From Adiantum capillus-veneris (taxonomy: Eukaryota > Streptophyta > Polypodiopsida > Polypodiales > Pteridaceae): 64,000 bases of DNA. Made by a program: the position numbers and the translations under genes. Location of the stretch: positions 6,688,501 to 6,752,500 of the forward strand of contig CM043968.1 in assembly GCA_014529385.2 (NCBI GenBank). Direction: 5' to 3'. Numbering within the stretch: the first letter of the stretch is position 1; every line of letters begins with the position of its first letter. Under the pieces are notes generated by a model. The model saw only the letters and a program-made list of their open reading frames with translations. It was not told the DNA's origin and made no database searches. Shown piece by piece: positions 48,376 to 59,891 of the stretch.

Positions 48376-48600
48376 TTTAAGTGGGAGATTGTTGGGGTAA
48401 AGGCTGCGTGGCCGTAACCCACTCACTAACCCATCACTAACATATATCATTCTTTTGATATATAGATAAAATAAGGAGTGTGGTTCACATTGAACCACTA
48501 AGAGCTCCACTAATACTATGTGTCTTATTCTTCTTCTCCCCCTTCTCGCACTCACACACATGCACATCCATTACAAGATCTAGCTAGGGATACATGCTAC
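48376..48600 (+). repeat. Possible copia polypurine tract and LTR start
   Basis: AAGTGGGAGATTGTTGGGG at 48379-48397 is the form of the copia 3' junction (purine tract then TGTT). Around it GGCCACGC at 48363 and GCGTGGCC at 48406 form an inverted pair that could make a hairpin. The LTR end and partner were not found. Confidence 0.4.
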
Positions 48601-48689
48601 AAGGCTATAAAATTGGTTTTCCATTTAGGTGTGCATGCAGTGAGTTCTAAGGGCTCCAGTTGGGGCACTTTTCATCAGGCACTTTAGCT

Positions 48690-48830
48690 TTTTTTTAAAA
48701 GTGGGACAGAGCAAAAGGGTGGAAGTTGGTGCTAGTTTTTTTTAAAGTAGGATGGAGCAAAAGGGTGTAATTTGGTGCCAATTTTTTTTGAAGTGGAACA
48801 GAGCAAAAGTGTGGAGATTGGTGCCAATTT
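48690..48830. repeat. 46-bp minisatellite, three copies
   Basis: Units begin at about 48690, 48737 and 48782. Each is a T-run followed by AAGTGGGACAGAGCAAAAGG-like sequence and a TTGGTGCCAA-like end, with several substitutions between units. Confidence 0.85.
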
Positions 48831-49409
48831 GGAGCATGAGATGAAGTGAAGATGATGAACCGTAGCTTTGGAAAGAGCTTGGATGTATCGAGAACATGAC
48901 CTTGAGGTTGGGTTGTGTATAGAGGGTTCCAGTAGTAGCAAGTAGTGACAAGGTACCAAGGGAAGGCTCTTTTCATTTAAGCCAAAAGTTCTGGTGATGT
49001 GGATGGTGGTGTTCTCGATCTCCATAGCTACGGGCCTATCCTATGCATTGGCCATGGTTATAGTGATGATATTGGTCCCATTAGGTGCCGTTACCTTGAG
49101 TGTGGGGAGAATAGCCCTCAGTGATGCAAGGGAGCGGTGCTATGCACATCATTTGTGGAACCGTGAATGACTTGGCATAGGGAGGCATGTGTGTGCAAGT
49201 ACCTATACAATGCGGTTGATTCATACGGAGGACTAATTGGAGGGGGGCCACCCAAGTATAGTGATTGAGATCACAGACCCCCATTTTCACAAAGGCACAA
49301 TAAAAATGAGGTTTCTTATCCAAGAGCCCAAAGCTCAGAACGAACGCCAACAAGGGGCATTTTCCATGTAAGGATGCTCGTGAAGCAAGGATAAAGGAGC
49401 ATAAGGATG
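48831..49409. other. No gene recognised
   Basis: Mixed-composition sequence without a recognisable gene or repeat family. Confidence 0.4.
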
Positions 49410-49620
49410 CATGCGCATGTATGTGCGTGAGAGTGAGAGACTTTCATGCAATAAGAGAGAGACACACATTGGACTATAGATGGACTATCCACTTGCCAAA
49501 AAGGGAGCCATGCACATGTATGTGTGTGAGAGTGAGAGATTTTCATGCAATAAGAGAGAGACACACATTGGACTATAGATGGACTATCCACTTGCAAAAA
49601 AGGGAGCCATGCACACTCAC
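49410..49620. repeat. 99-bp tandem duplication
   Basis: Units at 49410-49508 and 49509-49607 (ATGCRCATGTATGTGYGTGA ... CACTTGCMAAAAAGGGAGCC) differ at about five positions; a third partial start follows. Long open frames here merely follow the repeat. Confidence 0.93.
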
Positions 49621-50339
49621 ATGCACCACACATCTCTAGAGAGAAATTTACATGCAACTAAGGAGTAGCCATACACTTGGCACACATGAAGCGACAAGAC
49701 TAGCCACTTGTCAAGCAGATTCTTACATCATTTTCATGCAATTATTTTGTAGCCTATATAAAGTCCCTTGGCTCATTTGAAGGGGGGCTAAATTTTGTAC
49801 GTCAAAAGACCGCTATATTGGAATAAAGAGCTCCAAGGCTTGCATTCTTTTGGCCATGTTCTTGTGTTGGTAGAGAGAAGAAAAGAGGGAGAGAGGTAGT
49901 CTTAGAAAAATCTGTAGAAAGTAAGACTAATACCATGAGGACTCTACCTTCTTATCAGGGAGAGTATGAGGACACCTCGGGAATTCGATGCTTTTCATCT
50001 CAGAATTTTCCTTTGCCTCCCACGTTATATATCTCAAATCTATCAGCAATATTATCTACGCCACTGAGATGTACAATGCTCTTTGGCAGAAGTACTAAAA
50101 TATAGGCCTGAAGCTTGGAAAGAAGTTGGGAGTACCTAAAATAGGTGGGAATTAACGTGTCCATTTCCAGCATAGTTCCTATCTTGCAAAACATTTCAGC
50201 CAAGAAGAATTTCGAGCCTATACCTTTGAACAAAGTAGGTGACTACTGTGAAGGAGAAGACAACAACACAACAATTCTAGTTGAATACGATGGGCTCATG
50301 CCAGGCTTAGCCAATGAAAATTGAGAGGCATAAGTGATA
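49621..50339. other. Promoter-like stretch, possibly a retroelement LTR
   Basis: At 49753 TATATAAAGTCCC is followed by GGAATAAAGAGC at 49818, a spacing that recalls the U3-R part of an LTR. No matching second copy or primer site was found, and no gene is seen. Confidence 0.3.
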
Positions 50340-51660
50340 GCCTTCTGACATGTGTTCCCCTTTCCCTTTTTGTGAGAGCTTTAGGTAATTAAACACTCAT
50401 TGGACCCCTTTGTCTCCTAGCCAATTGGAATCAGGCAAGCCATTGGGCTGTTGAATGCTCATTGGACCCCTTGGGAGACTATCCAATATTCTTCTAGAGA
50501 GCTTAATTCTTATTGGTTCTTTTATTAAGTGTTTTTAAATGAATTAAACTAGATCTATGCTAGCGTAATTCTCATTGGCCCACCTCCATGGCCAATTAAT
50601 ATGATTTGAGTACACCTTGTGGGCATCTGGGCTAGGGAGCTGACATGTGTCCCTCATTCCCTTTGTGTAAAGGAAGCTTGTGTGTGTGTGTGTTTCTCTC
50701 TCATCCCCTACTTGCAAGGCTCGCCCAATCCTATGTAGGAACCTTTGAATAATTTTTGTACACACACCAAGCATCCAATTTAACTAAGCTTTGACCATTG
50801 GACACAACCTTTGAATTTTGGAACCTTAGCATTTCGGAAGTCTTAATGGGTTGAACCTTAGGGTCTTTAAAGCCTATTGTTGCACATTGCTCTTTTGTAG
50901 ACGCCCCCCCCCTTTGGATCCCTATTTTCCCTCCTTTGGATATGTACTATGGCCGGTCTTCCAGCTTAACCAATGTTCTAGCTTTTTCTCCCCTAGCACT
51001 TCCCCATATTAAATGATCCGTTTAACATGAGAAAATCATTTAAGATAATTAGATATTAGTTATTATGACATCACCTCTCTCTTGAAATCATAGTCGTCTT
51101 CGATTATGGTGTAAAGAAGATAAAGCCTATTCGTTAGTCCTTTTTCTAGCGGGTAGAGGATCCCTATGTTACCCTACGGCATCATTCCAGAATGGATGAC
51201 TAATCCATTTGGTGCTTGAGAGCCTAAGCTATTGCAAGCACGTCTGCACATTCGTCCTATCAATCTTCCATAGTAGAGTGACAAGCTCTACTTGGTGTTT
51301 GGGAGACGATGTCTCCACAAACTTGATTCTAAGCATGCATACTACTTCACATTTGTGCACAATAAAGAAAAAGAGAGTCTTATAAGACAAAAGCTTTGTT
51401 CATTTTAAACATTTGTACATTTGGTTAATCTAGGGAAGCATTGTTACCATTGACAAGGTTTAGGTTATCCTCTAATTGTATGCCTTGCATCCATCTAGCA
51501 TCTTCAAAAGGATAATTCTTAAACTTTGGATCCCTACCGTGGCCGGTCTGCCAGCTTAACCAATATTCTAGCTTTTTCTCCCCTAGCACTTCTCCATATT
51601 AAATGATTAATTTAACATGAGAAAACCATTTAGGAGAATTGGATATTAGTTATTATGACA
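50340..51660 (-). mobile_element. Deleted relative of the 10-kb gypsy chromovirus
   Basis: 50340-51070 resembles the LTR at 10009-11684 (CATTGGACCCCTTGGGAGAC, GTTTCTCTCTCATCCCC, end TTATTATGACA at 51070). 51071-51520 matches the pol 3' region at 11685-12150, including the chromodomain end. 51521-51660 repeats the last 140 bp of the LTR (GGCCGGTCTGCCAGCTTAAC ... TTATGACA). So the 3' LTR, the pol tail and the first 140 bp of the 5' LTR remain, and everything between has been deleted. The left end is approximate. Confidence 0.8.
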
Positions 51661-52150
51661 TTACCCCGCTCCAGATAAGTCAAGGTAGGTGAATTTTAAA
51701 AGAAAATAAGGGCTTTAAAAAAATCATAAAAACTCTTAAAAAAATAGAAAAACCACTTAAAATTTGCAAAAAAAGAAGGTCTAGAAAATTAGGAAAAAAA
51801 AAGAAAAACTCATAAACAATTGATCTGATAATTCACAAAAACACAAAAAAATATTAAAAAATAAAAAAAATCACAAAAAATAAAAACCTCATAGAAAACT
51901 CATAAAAAATAAAAAAAATACACAGATAATTCAAAAAAAAAAAAGTTCATAAAAAATCATAAATTGATCGAAAAATTCAAAGTAAATCATACAATTTTTC
52001 ATAAAACCTTCAAAAAATTCTATAAAACTAAGAAAATTCACAAAAAAATTATAAAAATTCAAAAATTTTCTAAAAAATCATAAAAACATCAAAAATTTTA
52101 GAAAATTCAAAGTTTTATAAAAAATTAATAAAAATAAAAAGCAAGTCATC
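51661..52150. repeat. A-rich low-complexity tract
   Basis: About 490 bp of very A-rich plus strand built from phrases such as AAAATCATAAAAA, AAAATTCACAAAA and CATAGAAAACTC. The strand bias (A far above T) over such a length is unusual. No gene. Confidence 0.9.
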
Positions 52151-52892
52151 GAAAGAGCAAAAAAAACCAGAAAGACTAAGAGAAGCAGAAAACACACCGC
52201 GTAGAAATTACATCGTGCAAAAGCGAGCAAGTAAAAAAAGCAAAGACGAGAAAATTACACACCGCACAAAGCGAATCAGATCAGCCGAAAAAAATGAGCA
52301 CAAAGACCAACTCAAAGTCGTTTGAGGAGCAGATAAATTTCAAAATTTTGCACGCTAGAAATTGGCTAGTGCAAGCAATTGCATTGCAAATAAGCTTCTA
52401 GTTGGACGAACAGAGGCACAACTCATATGTGATTGCAGATTAGGCTAGTACGAGCAATAGAAATTCTGCTAATCGATATCGAAATCTGCTAGGAGACAAT
52501 TTTTACAGAACAAGTCGACATAGACTCAAATCGAGCTGAGAGTTCAAGTACAACAAAGCAAGCTAGTAGCAGTGGCAACACATGTACAATTGTAACAGAG
52601 CTAATTTTACAGCTATATGGCTACAATGGAGATAAGGTCTTATATGCATAATCAGAAGGCTAGAGATACTTAATAAGCAGTAAAGCAGCAGACGAGCCAA
52701 GATCCTATTGATCAGAGTGAAGCCAAATTCAGAGAACTCCCAGATGTTCACATATTTCAGTGGAGCCAAGTATTGCAAGCTCAAAGATGAAGTGCAGATA
52801 AAAGTGTAAAAAATTGACCCAAGTGGTTATCCAGAAATCTGCACAGGTTCGCAAAGCATCCATTTAGTGCATATGAATCAGGGTCATCATAT

Positions 52893-55800
52893 ATGGATTA
52901 CAGTGGTCAAATCTATAGTCGAGAACCAAAATTGCAAGATCCAACAAATCAGCCAATAGAAGCCAGTCTAATTCGAGAAAAAAGCCAAAGACAGTACAAA
53001 GGTCAAGATGGAGCAGTCTACAGCTTGATTCTCAGTGTTTTAAAAGAAGATGCCAACAATTTGGCAAGCACAGAAACAGAAACTTCTCAGCTAGAAACCA
53101 ATTGAAATACCACCAGCCATGGCGTATTGCTCAGATTATGGATGAAAAGGTGGATATTTTTTTGAAATTTGTCCAAGAAATCCAGACAACAAGGACACAT
53201 CAACTGCCAAGCAAGGAACCGAGCAAATTGGAAATGAAAATCTTGATATAAGTGCATCTAACTCATCACTTTGAATGCAATCGGATGATTCTCCATTACC
53301 ATTAGAAGCACCAATAAAAGCCCTAAAAGTTCAAAATCAGCATAAAGATGTACAGGACCTTGAAAAGCTTAAAATTGATTCTTTGAACAACAAATTCTTG
53401 CATGAATTTGGTCAAGATGTCCATATATCACCGAATTTTGAAAATACTGTTAGGTTTGCAAATGATTCTGCATTCACTATCACAAGTGTGCAATCATTCA
53501 CGACTTTAAGGGACACATCAAACCAAATGATGTTAGCATTGTATGGTACACATATTTCATATGCACACTATGTAGACCAAAAAGGGAAACTGTAAAAAAA
53601 GGATCAACCAATGTTTGAACGGCCCACATACCAACTCAAAGAAGTGCGTCTAGTGATAGATAAAAAAGGATGGTTCATTTCAGAGGAAAGAATCTATTAT
53701 AGCCCATCCTCTTTAGAGCTGAAGGATATTACCTGAGTGAAACCAGATATTTGTTCAAAGCCAAAATCTCCTCCATCGGACATCAAGCTTCGATGTTGTA
53801 GCCCAACAAACATATACTTTGACCAAAACAGTTGTAGTTATAGACGAGAGTCTAGTATCTATGATGCCTTGGGTCTTGAAGTCACATAAGCTCATATCAT
53901 AGGAGACCCATGGGATAGACAATATCAGGGCAAAGATAATGCTATCTACAACTTCACTTGGGAAATAATTTGTCATGTTTCACAAAGATATATAGGAAAC
54001 TATGTAGAAAGTTCACAGATTCCAAACATCAACGGTGCTACCCAAAGTGTACCTTCACAGTCCCAAAAGGTGAGACTAAACGAGATCCAAATAGTTTTGA
54101 ACTCTTACAATCAAGCAGGCTATAATGATCACCCTAGGAAGGGGGGAGCTGCAAATTCATCAAGCTCACCTTATGTACCAAGAAATGCTACAACAGTTAG
54201 AAGCCCTAGAGCCTCTAGCCTACAGGGCTCTTCAAGGCAGAAACCTTTGAAAGATCATATGGTTGTTGGAAGTTTCCAATTGACCCAGGTTCCCTCAGAA
54301 TCTACTAATAAATGCCTCTATTAAGATCATCAAGGACAAAAGTTTCAGATGATCTCCACAAGTCAAAGCCAAAAACTGACAAATCCAATAGTGTTCAAAC
54401 AATTACATGTGATGCTCACATATGCATATCGAGATGCACATGGTAAAAAATATCAGCAAGATCATGACCTTGTACAAACCCATACAGATGGTACGTCTGA
54501 AGTCAAAGACTATCTGAAGATGATGCAAAGCCTCAAGCTATCAGAACAGGTGATAGAAATTTCAAAGTCAATAGAAACTAAAGTCCTGAAAGCTACACAA
54601 AGGTCAAGAGACATATTCTGCCAGAAAGTACAGCGGATCTATTAAGATCAAAGGTTACATAGATGCAAGTGGACAATGCTCAACAATTGCAAACAAAAAG
54701 TGCAGTATCACAGCCAATGGAGTCAATATTGATTGAAGCACGTGGTCAAAGCAAAGAGAATGCAAACAAAGTTCAACCAAAGGATGTTGCCATAACAAAA
54801 CAAGTCAATTCAAACACAAATCCTGAGACAATCAAGTGCAACATTGTTAGTGAAAACGAAGAATAGTTGTCAAGAGAAGTAAAGCTAGATTTTTAGTTAC
54901 ACAAGAACCTCATGTTTTTTCGCACTTGAAAAAGATGTGTCAAACCACAGCTAGAAGATGCTCCTAAATTTGTGAGCATATCTGGAGACAAACGAGCAGA
55001 ATGTTGGGGAATCATCTCACCACCATTGAAGTAAGTTCACAAATCATCACAACCCAATTCCATGTGATCACAGTAAAGGATATGCCAGACGACATCATAA
55101 TGGGAATGTCAATGGCTCAGAAGATGTCAGAGATACAAAATTCAAAAAGGATGCAGTCTTTGGAGACAACCAAGAATGAAGACCAACAATGGTCACCCGC
55201 GTACAACAACACAAAGTCCTCAAGAACCATTAAAATGGAAACTAATATCAAAGCAAATCTTATTGAAGATGATTCATCTCCATTGAATAGAACTTCAGAA
55301 GAGCTTAAAGAAAATCAGGCAATAGCAAATGAAGATCAAATAGAACAAAGAGCAACCACAAAAGCTATTGAGCAAAGAATGCCATCAAAGCTAGAAGTTA
55401 AGAATAACGGAGTTGCAGACAACCTAGAAGAAATAGGAAGTCCACAAATATAGACATTGCTAGCTAAATCAGCTGATGTAAGTCAGATTGGAAAATAGCA
55501 TCTCAAGCCACTCTCCATAGAGACACAATTAGATCAAGATGAGAGCATGGCAAAAGCAGGACAAAGATCTTCAGTAGAACCAGCAATGAGAATAGTTGTA
55601 GTTCTCAGCAGTGCAAAAGGAGCATGTGTGAGATGCAATGCTCTAATGGATAGAGAAGCAAAGTGAAATATGGTTGCAAAAAACATCCAAATAATTCTAG
55701 AGATTACTCAAGGCAAGCCAGATAATAGAGAAATCATGGGTAAGGCTATAGGTCAAGAAGAAATGGTTGTTGTCCTTAGCATCCAACAACATGAAGAGCA

Positions 55801-56395
55801 AGTAAATTTCAGGTAAAGCCTTCAAAATACATGCATGCAGATGCCATCCTTGGACATCAGTGGTTAGACCAACACAAGGCCTACAAAGAAGATAAAATGC
55901 TAATGCTCTCTTTTCCAAGAGATAGCTTGCTATCTCTTTTCCAAGAGATAGCAAGCTAAAGTGGACCTTCCACAAATTATTAAAGAAGGTGTAACATCAT
56001 ATGCCTCTACATCAAAGAACCCTCATGGATTAGCTTCTTCAAGCAAGTTAGGCTTTCAAAATTTCAAGTCAATTGTTGACCCAACTAAAACCTTTAAGGA
56101 GACACCCAGAAAAGCAAAGATATATCAACCAAAGTACTCAATAAAGCAAAGGAAAGTCAAGCAAGTGTTTATTCTGAGTAATTTAGTCAAAGTCAATGAT
56201 CCAGTTTGGATTAAGGACGGGAAATCAACACAAAAAGACAAACACATGGGATGTATAACATCACAATGGAGCTTAAAAGAACAAGAGTACTATAGAGGTA
56301 ACAGACATATATGGGTATCAAAACGGCAGGTTAGAGCATATGAAGTGAAGTCAGGACCCTCCCCAAAAAGAAGGCCCATAAGGTATCAACCTTGA
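52893..56395 (+). pseudogene. Decayed gag/protease-like coding region, family unknown
   Basis: A string of frames on one strand: 52893-53105, 53275-53595, 54070-54324, 54349-54645, 55001-55453 and 55961-56395. Pieces look like retropepsin. NHLTTIEVSS ... TQFHVITVKDMPDDIIMGM near 55005-55110 resembles the C-terminal half of an aspartic protease. NALMDREAK near 55640-55665 occupies the place of a DSGA motif and is followed by YMHADAILGHQWLDQHKAY (about 55830-55890), like the ILG...WL end of gypsy proteases. The last frame has VKVNDPVWIKDG and RHIWVSKRQVRAYEVK. I cannot assign the rest. Many stops show that it is not functional. Confidence 0.4.
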
Positions 56396-57956
56396 GAATA
56401 TCCTAGGATACCTAAGAAGTAGGTATACAATAGAACAACATCAAAATGTCCTAAAGTCTACCACAACTCTCAAGAGGAAACAGAACATAGACGGATCTCA
56501 AACAATCTTCCTCTCAAACAAGGATTCTACACAGGTTATACAAAGATTTGGCTACCAATCAATCACAAGCCATCTGAAACTACACCAGACCTGCATGAAG
56601 ATATCAAGAGCTCAACAAGACCTAGAGCAAAGCAAAGTCAACAATGGAGATACAAAGGTCATCGAGAGATTTGGATTCCAAAAGTCTTCCAATGCTCCTA
56701 GTCAAAAGCCAAATTCCAACAGTGAAAACAAAGGCCTACAACAACATCAAAGACTCCTATCAACAGGCCTAATTGGACAATCAAACAGATAATGGAGTCT
56801 TCACAGTTAAAGAAGGACAACCCAACCAACGAGAATGTAGATTCAAAGAAGATAAAATAGGTATGGCAAAAGAAAACTTCAATGCCAACTTGGTCCTTCA
56901 GTAATCCTCTTTTTGAGGATTCAAGCTTACTTTTACCTGAAGAAATGTTTGTAGTAAGCACGAGAATGTAAAAAGTCAAATCGTCGGGGTGCAAAAAACA
57001 CTCTTTGGCATAGTCAGAGTCAACAGGCTGCTAAGCCATAAAATGAGCAAAGCATTAGTGCCAAAGGTTCAAATCATATTAAACTATGTGCTAAGAGTCA
57101 TAGTTATTAGGCTTACACTCAAGCTGGAAGAGTTGAGCATATCTAAATCATGTTGCTCATGCTAGATGAGATGAGCATAAGAGTCGTCTATTAATTTACA
57201 ACCAATGGAGTGTCGTAGAGTCCAACACTCACACACAATGCACAGTAAGCTGAGAGCACATATTTTGGTCAATGAAAACCATTGTTAAAGGGGTGCATGC
57301 TTGCAAAGTCATGTCATATGATTTTATAGCTATACCGTCTTTCTGAAGAACCCCTCAGAATCTTTCTTGCATAGCATTTTTTTTTCATGCATTTTTGTGT
57401 ATGCATAAATATGATTTCCCACCATTGGACATATGCATTAGACACTCTTTTTTGCTTCCACCTATGCACCTTGAGTGGACTATAACAGGAAAACCAATGT
57501 TCCATCATGCTACCCTCTCATATTTTTTGCCTTTTTAATTCCACATCTATCATCAAATAACCTCTTGAGTACTTTATTAATATTTCCCATGCTAATAAAT
57601 ACTCCAATAATGCGTGTATCCCAAAGGCACTTTTTTCCCACTGGGTTTTTTTCCTTTGGTCATCCAGGTATTAGGCCCTAATTTAGAACCTCATCATTCT
57701 ACTTCCCTTGTACATACTTTTCATAAATAAACAGAAGCCTCATCATTATGCTATTACAACGGACAAATGAAACATCATCTCTCACATAAGATATATTCAT
57801 ACCAATCAAGATGCTGCAAAAAACTGAACCTCATAAAAAAATTCAATGACAAATGAAGACGATCAGCCCATCAACAACCAATGAAAACCTTCTACAACCT
57901 CCATGAACACTGTTCAACAGTGTCCGAGGACGGGCACTAAAATCAAAAGAGGGGAA
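56396..57956 (+). other. 3' internal region of the LTR element
   Basis: No recognisable domain. A Gln/Ser/Asn-rich frame at 56595-56792 is probably part of the same decayed coding strand. GTCCGAGGACGGGCACTAAA before the purine tract recalls the 3' end of plant gypsy elements. Confidence 0.4.
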
Positions 57957-58568
57957 TGTTAATTGAGTCAACATCAGTTAACAGAAGCTGCTAAAAACCA
58001 AAGACGTACAGTTGCACATCGAGGATAATTACAAAGAAGTAGGGAAGATTGCAATTACACATTTTTCCAAAATGGTCATGTATTGTAAATTCTCGATTTA
58101 TTTCAAGCCATTGTAATATTGTTAATGTGTTATGGGCTCAATGGGAGTCCCAAGCTATAAAGAACAGGTCAGTTAGTGTGCCTAAGTTGTAGATTCAATA
58201 AGTGGTGGAGCCCTAAAGGCCTTGGGCACCCGGACATTGCATATTTTTACCCTAGGTATATAAGGCAGAGTGAAAAAGAAATTAGGGTTCTCAAGCTCAT
58301 TTGTTGAGAGCACTCTTTGGTGAGATATCTTGAGGTGTCTGGCTATGGAGTCCTTGAGCTTCTCCTTGCTCATGTGACTTGTATAACACTAATCAATGCT
58401 TAATTCTCTTTCACTATGTCTCTCTCATGCTTCTTGTGATTGTCCATGATGCTTAGATTAGCTACATCTTAACTAATTACCGATTAATCCCTCTCTAATC
58501 TTGTATGATTGCCCTCTTTTTCTTGTGTGTGCATGTAGGTTTATTGGAGTGTGGTGCTTAATTTAACA
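57957..58568 (+). repeat. 3' LTR with TATA box
   Basis: 612 bp bounded by TGTTAATTGAG and CTTAATTTAACA, directly after a purine tract. A TATA box (TATATAA at 58257-58263) lies about 300 bp in, as in U3 promoters. Confidence 0.65.
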
Positions 58569-59891
58569 CTAGGTTGGTAATGGGACACTTTTATGTCTTG
58601 TTAAGTGACCATTTTCCTTGAATTATGTCAAGAGTTTCAAAATGGATTTTGAGGTTCTATCTATCTAGAAAGTTGTCTCATGAGCTGAAAAAAACTCGAC
58701 ATTTTTTTGGAATATCAATTCCATCTTTAACCTTGTCCTTGCACAACATTTCACAACCTAAATTGTGTGAAAAAACGGGTCCTGTTTTTGGCTTTTTTCA
58801 ACTTTTTGCAACTATACCACTCTAGAATTCATGTTTGTGAGGTCTATAATGCTAGAGAACTATCTTTAGTAGTCCTCAACATGTCCTGATGCTTATAGGG
58901 AGAAATAAATGTTAAAGTTGTAAGTTATGACCAAATTACAAAAATTGTCAAATCCTGTTTTTTAGCCAATTTTAGCTCTTCTATGATTTTTTTGGTGGCT
59001 TTCATGATATCCAAATGCAGTTTTGATTTTCTATGTCACATATTGTAACATAAAGCTAATATTCTATGAGTTTTGGGGCACCTAATACCCTATTTTGCAT
59101 AGTAGACAACGATGGTTGATTTTTTTTAATATAGAAGAAAACGAAACATTCTAGTATATCAAGTATAGCTTTTTCAATATTGTTAGTTTCTTGTGACAAC
59201 TACATGCATTTTGTAGGTAGTAACCATATATAGTCATAAGGATCAAATTTGGCTAGATATTGAATAGTTTCTATGGGATTCTACCACTCATAATGTTGAA
59301 CCCAGTTTTTTCATGTTTGCTATATTTAGCACTTCATCTTTGTCCCCAAGATTCCCCTTGGTAAGAGATGTAATATTCTTTTGACATGCTCCATGGCTCC
59401 TTATGAACCTAAAGGACAATAGGGAACTAAGAAAACATGCATATATTATTTGTATTGAGCGTGGCTATAGAAACTTTGATGATAGGTTTGCAGAATGGTA
59501 AAAATTCAACTTTTTTGTACCTATTTCTTTTGGCAAAACAAAAAATAGTGAGTGAGAAGCAATCATATGTTCTGATCACCAACCCATTGAAGTTAACTAA
59601 GGAATTTATCTCAAGTCCTACAAAAATCCCTAATCTTATTTTTATGCAACAAAACGTAAGAAATGATTTTTTTGATGAAAATGTAATGGTCCATCAACTT
59701 TGGAGGCTTGGTGTGACCACAAGATGAGAAATTTTACAAGTTTCTTATTTTTTACATGTGTAGTAGTCCTTGAACTATAACCTCATGAAAGGATTTTACA
59801 AAATGAGTGGATCTACTATGGTTTTGGAGGTTTTTTTCAAAACCCTGAAAGGACACTTTTATGTCCTATTAGGTTACCAACCTAGTGTTAA
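58563..59891. repeat. 19-bp inverted repeat 1.3 kb apart
   Basis: TTAACACTAGGTTGGTAA at 58563-58580 reappears as its reverse complement near 59874-59891. Between them lies AT-rich non-coding DNA. Each copy has GGACACTTTTATGTC close by, and that phrase is in the same orientation at both ends. Confidence 0.7.

Larger units (their letters stand above)
52151..58568 (+). mobile_element. Plus-strand LTR element without recognisable RT
   Basis: Ends in a polypurine tract (ATCAAAAGAGGGGAA, about 57942-57956) and an LTR at 57957-58568 with matching ends TGTTAA...TTAACA. Internal sequence (52.9-56.4 kb) has broken coding frames in a Lys/Gln/Ser-rich, A-rich strand, with retropepsin-like pieces. No RT, RNase H or integrase motif could be seen. 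The 5' LTR and primer site were not found. It may be a truncated, non-autonomous element. Confidence 0.55.

Noticed and set aside
49316-49657. A 113-codon frame with an internal repeat
   Set aside because: The repeat is the 99-bp tandem DNA duplication read in frame; both strands are open, and there is no recognisable domain.
52893-56395. Endogenous pararetrovirus (caulimovirid)
   Set aside because: No movement-protein or RT motif could be seen, and the 3' end has a purine tract and an LTR, which fits an LTR retrotransposon better.
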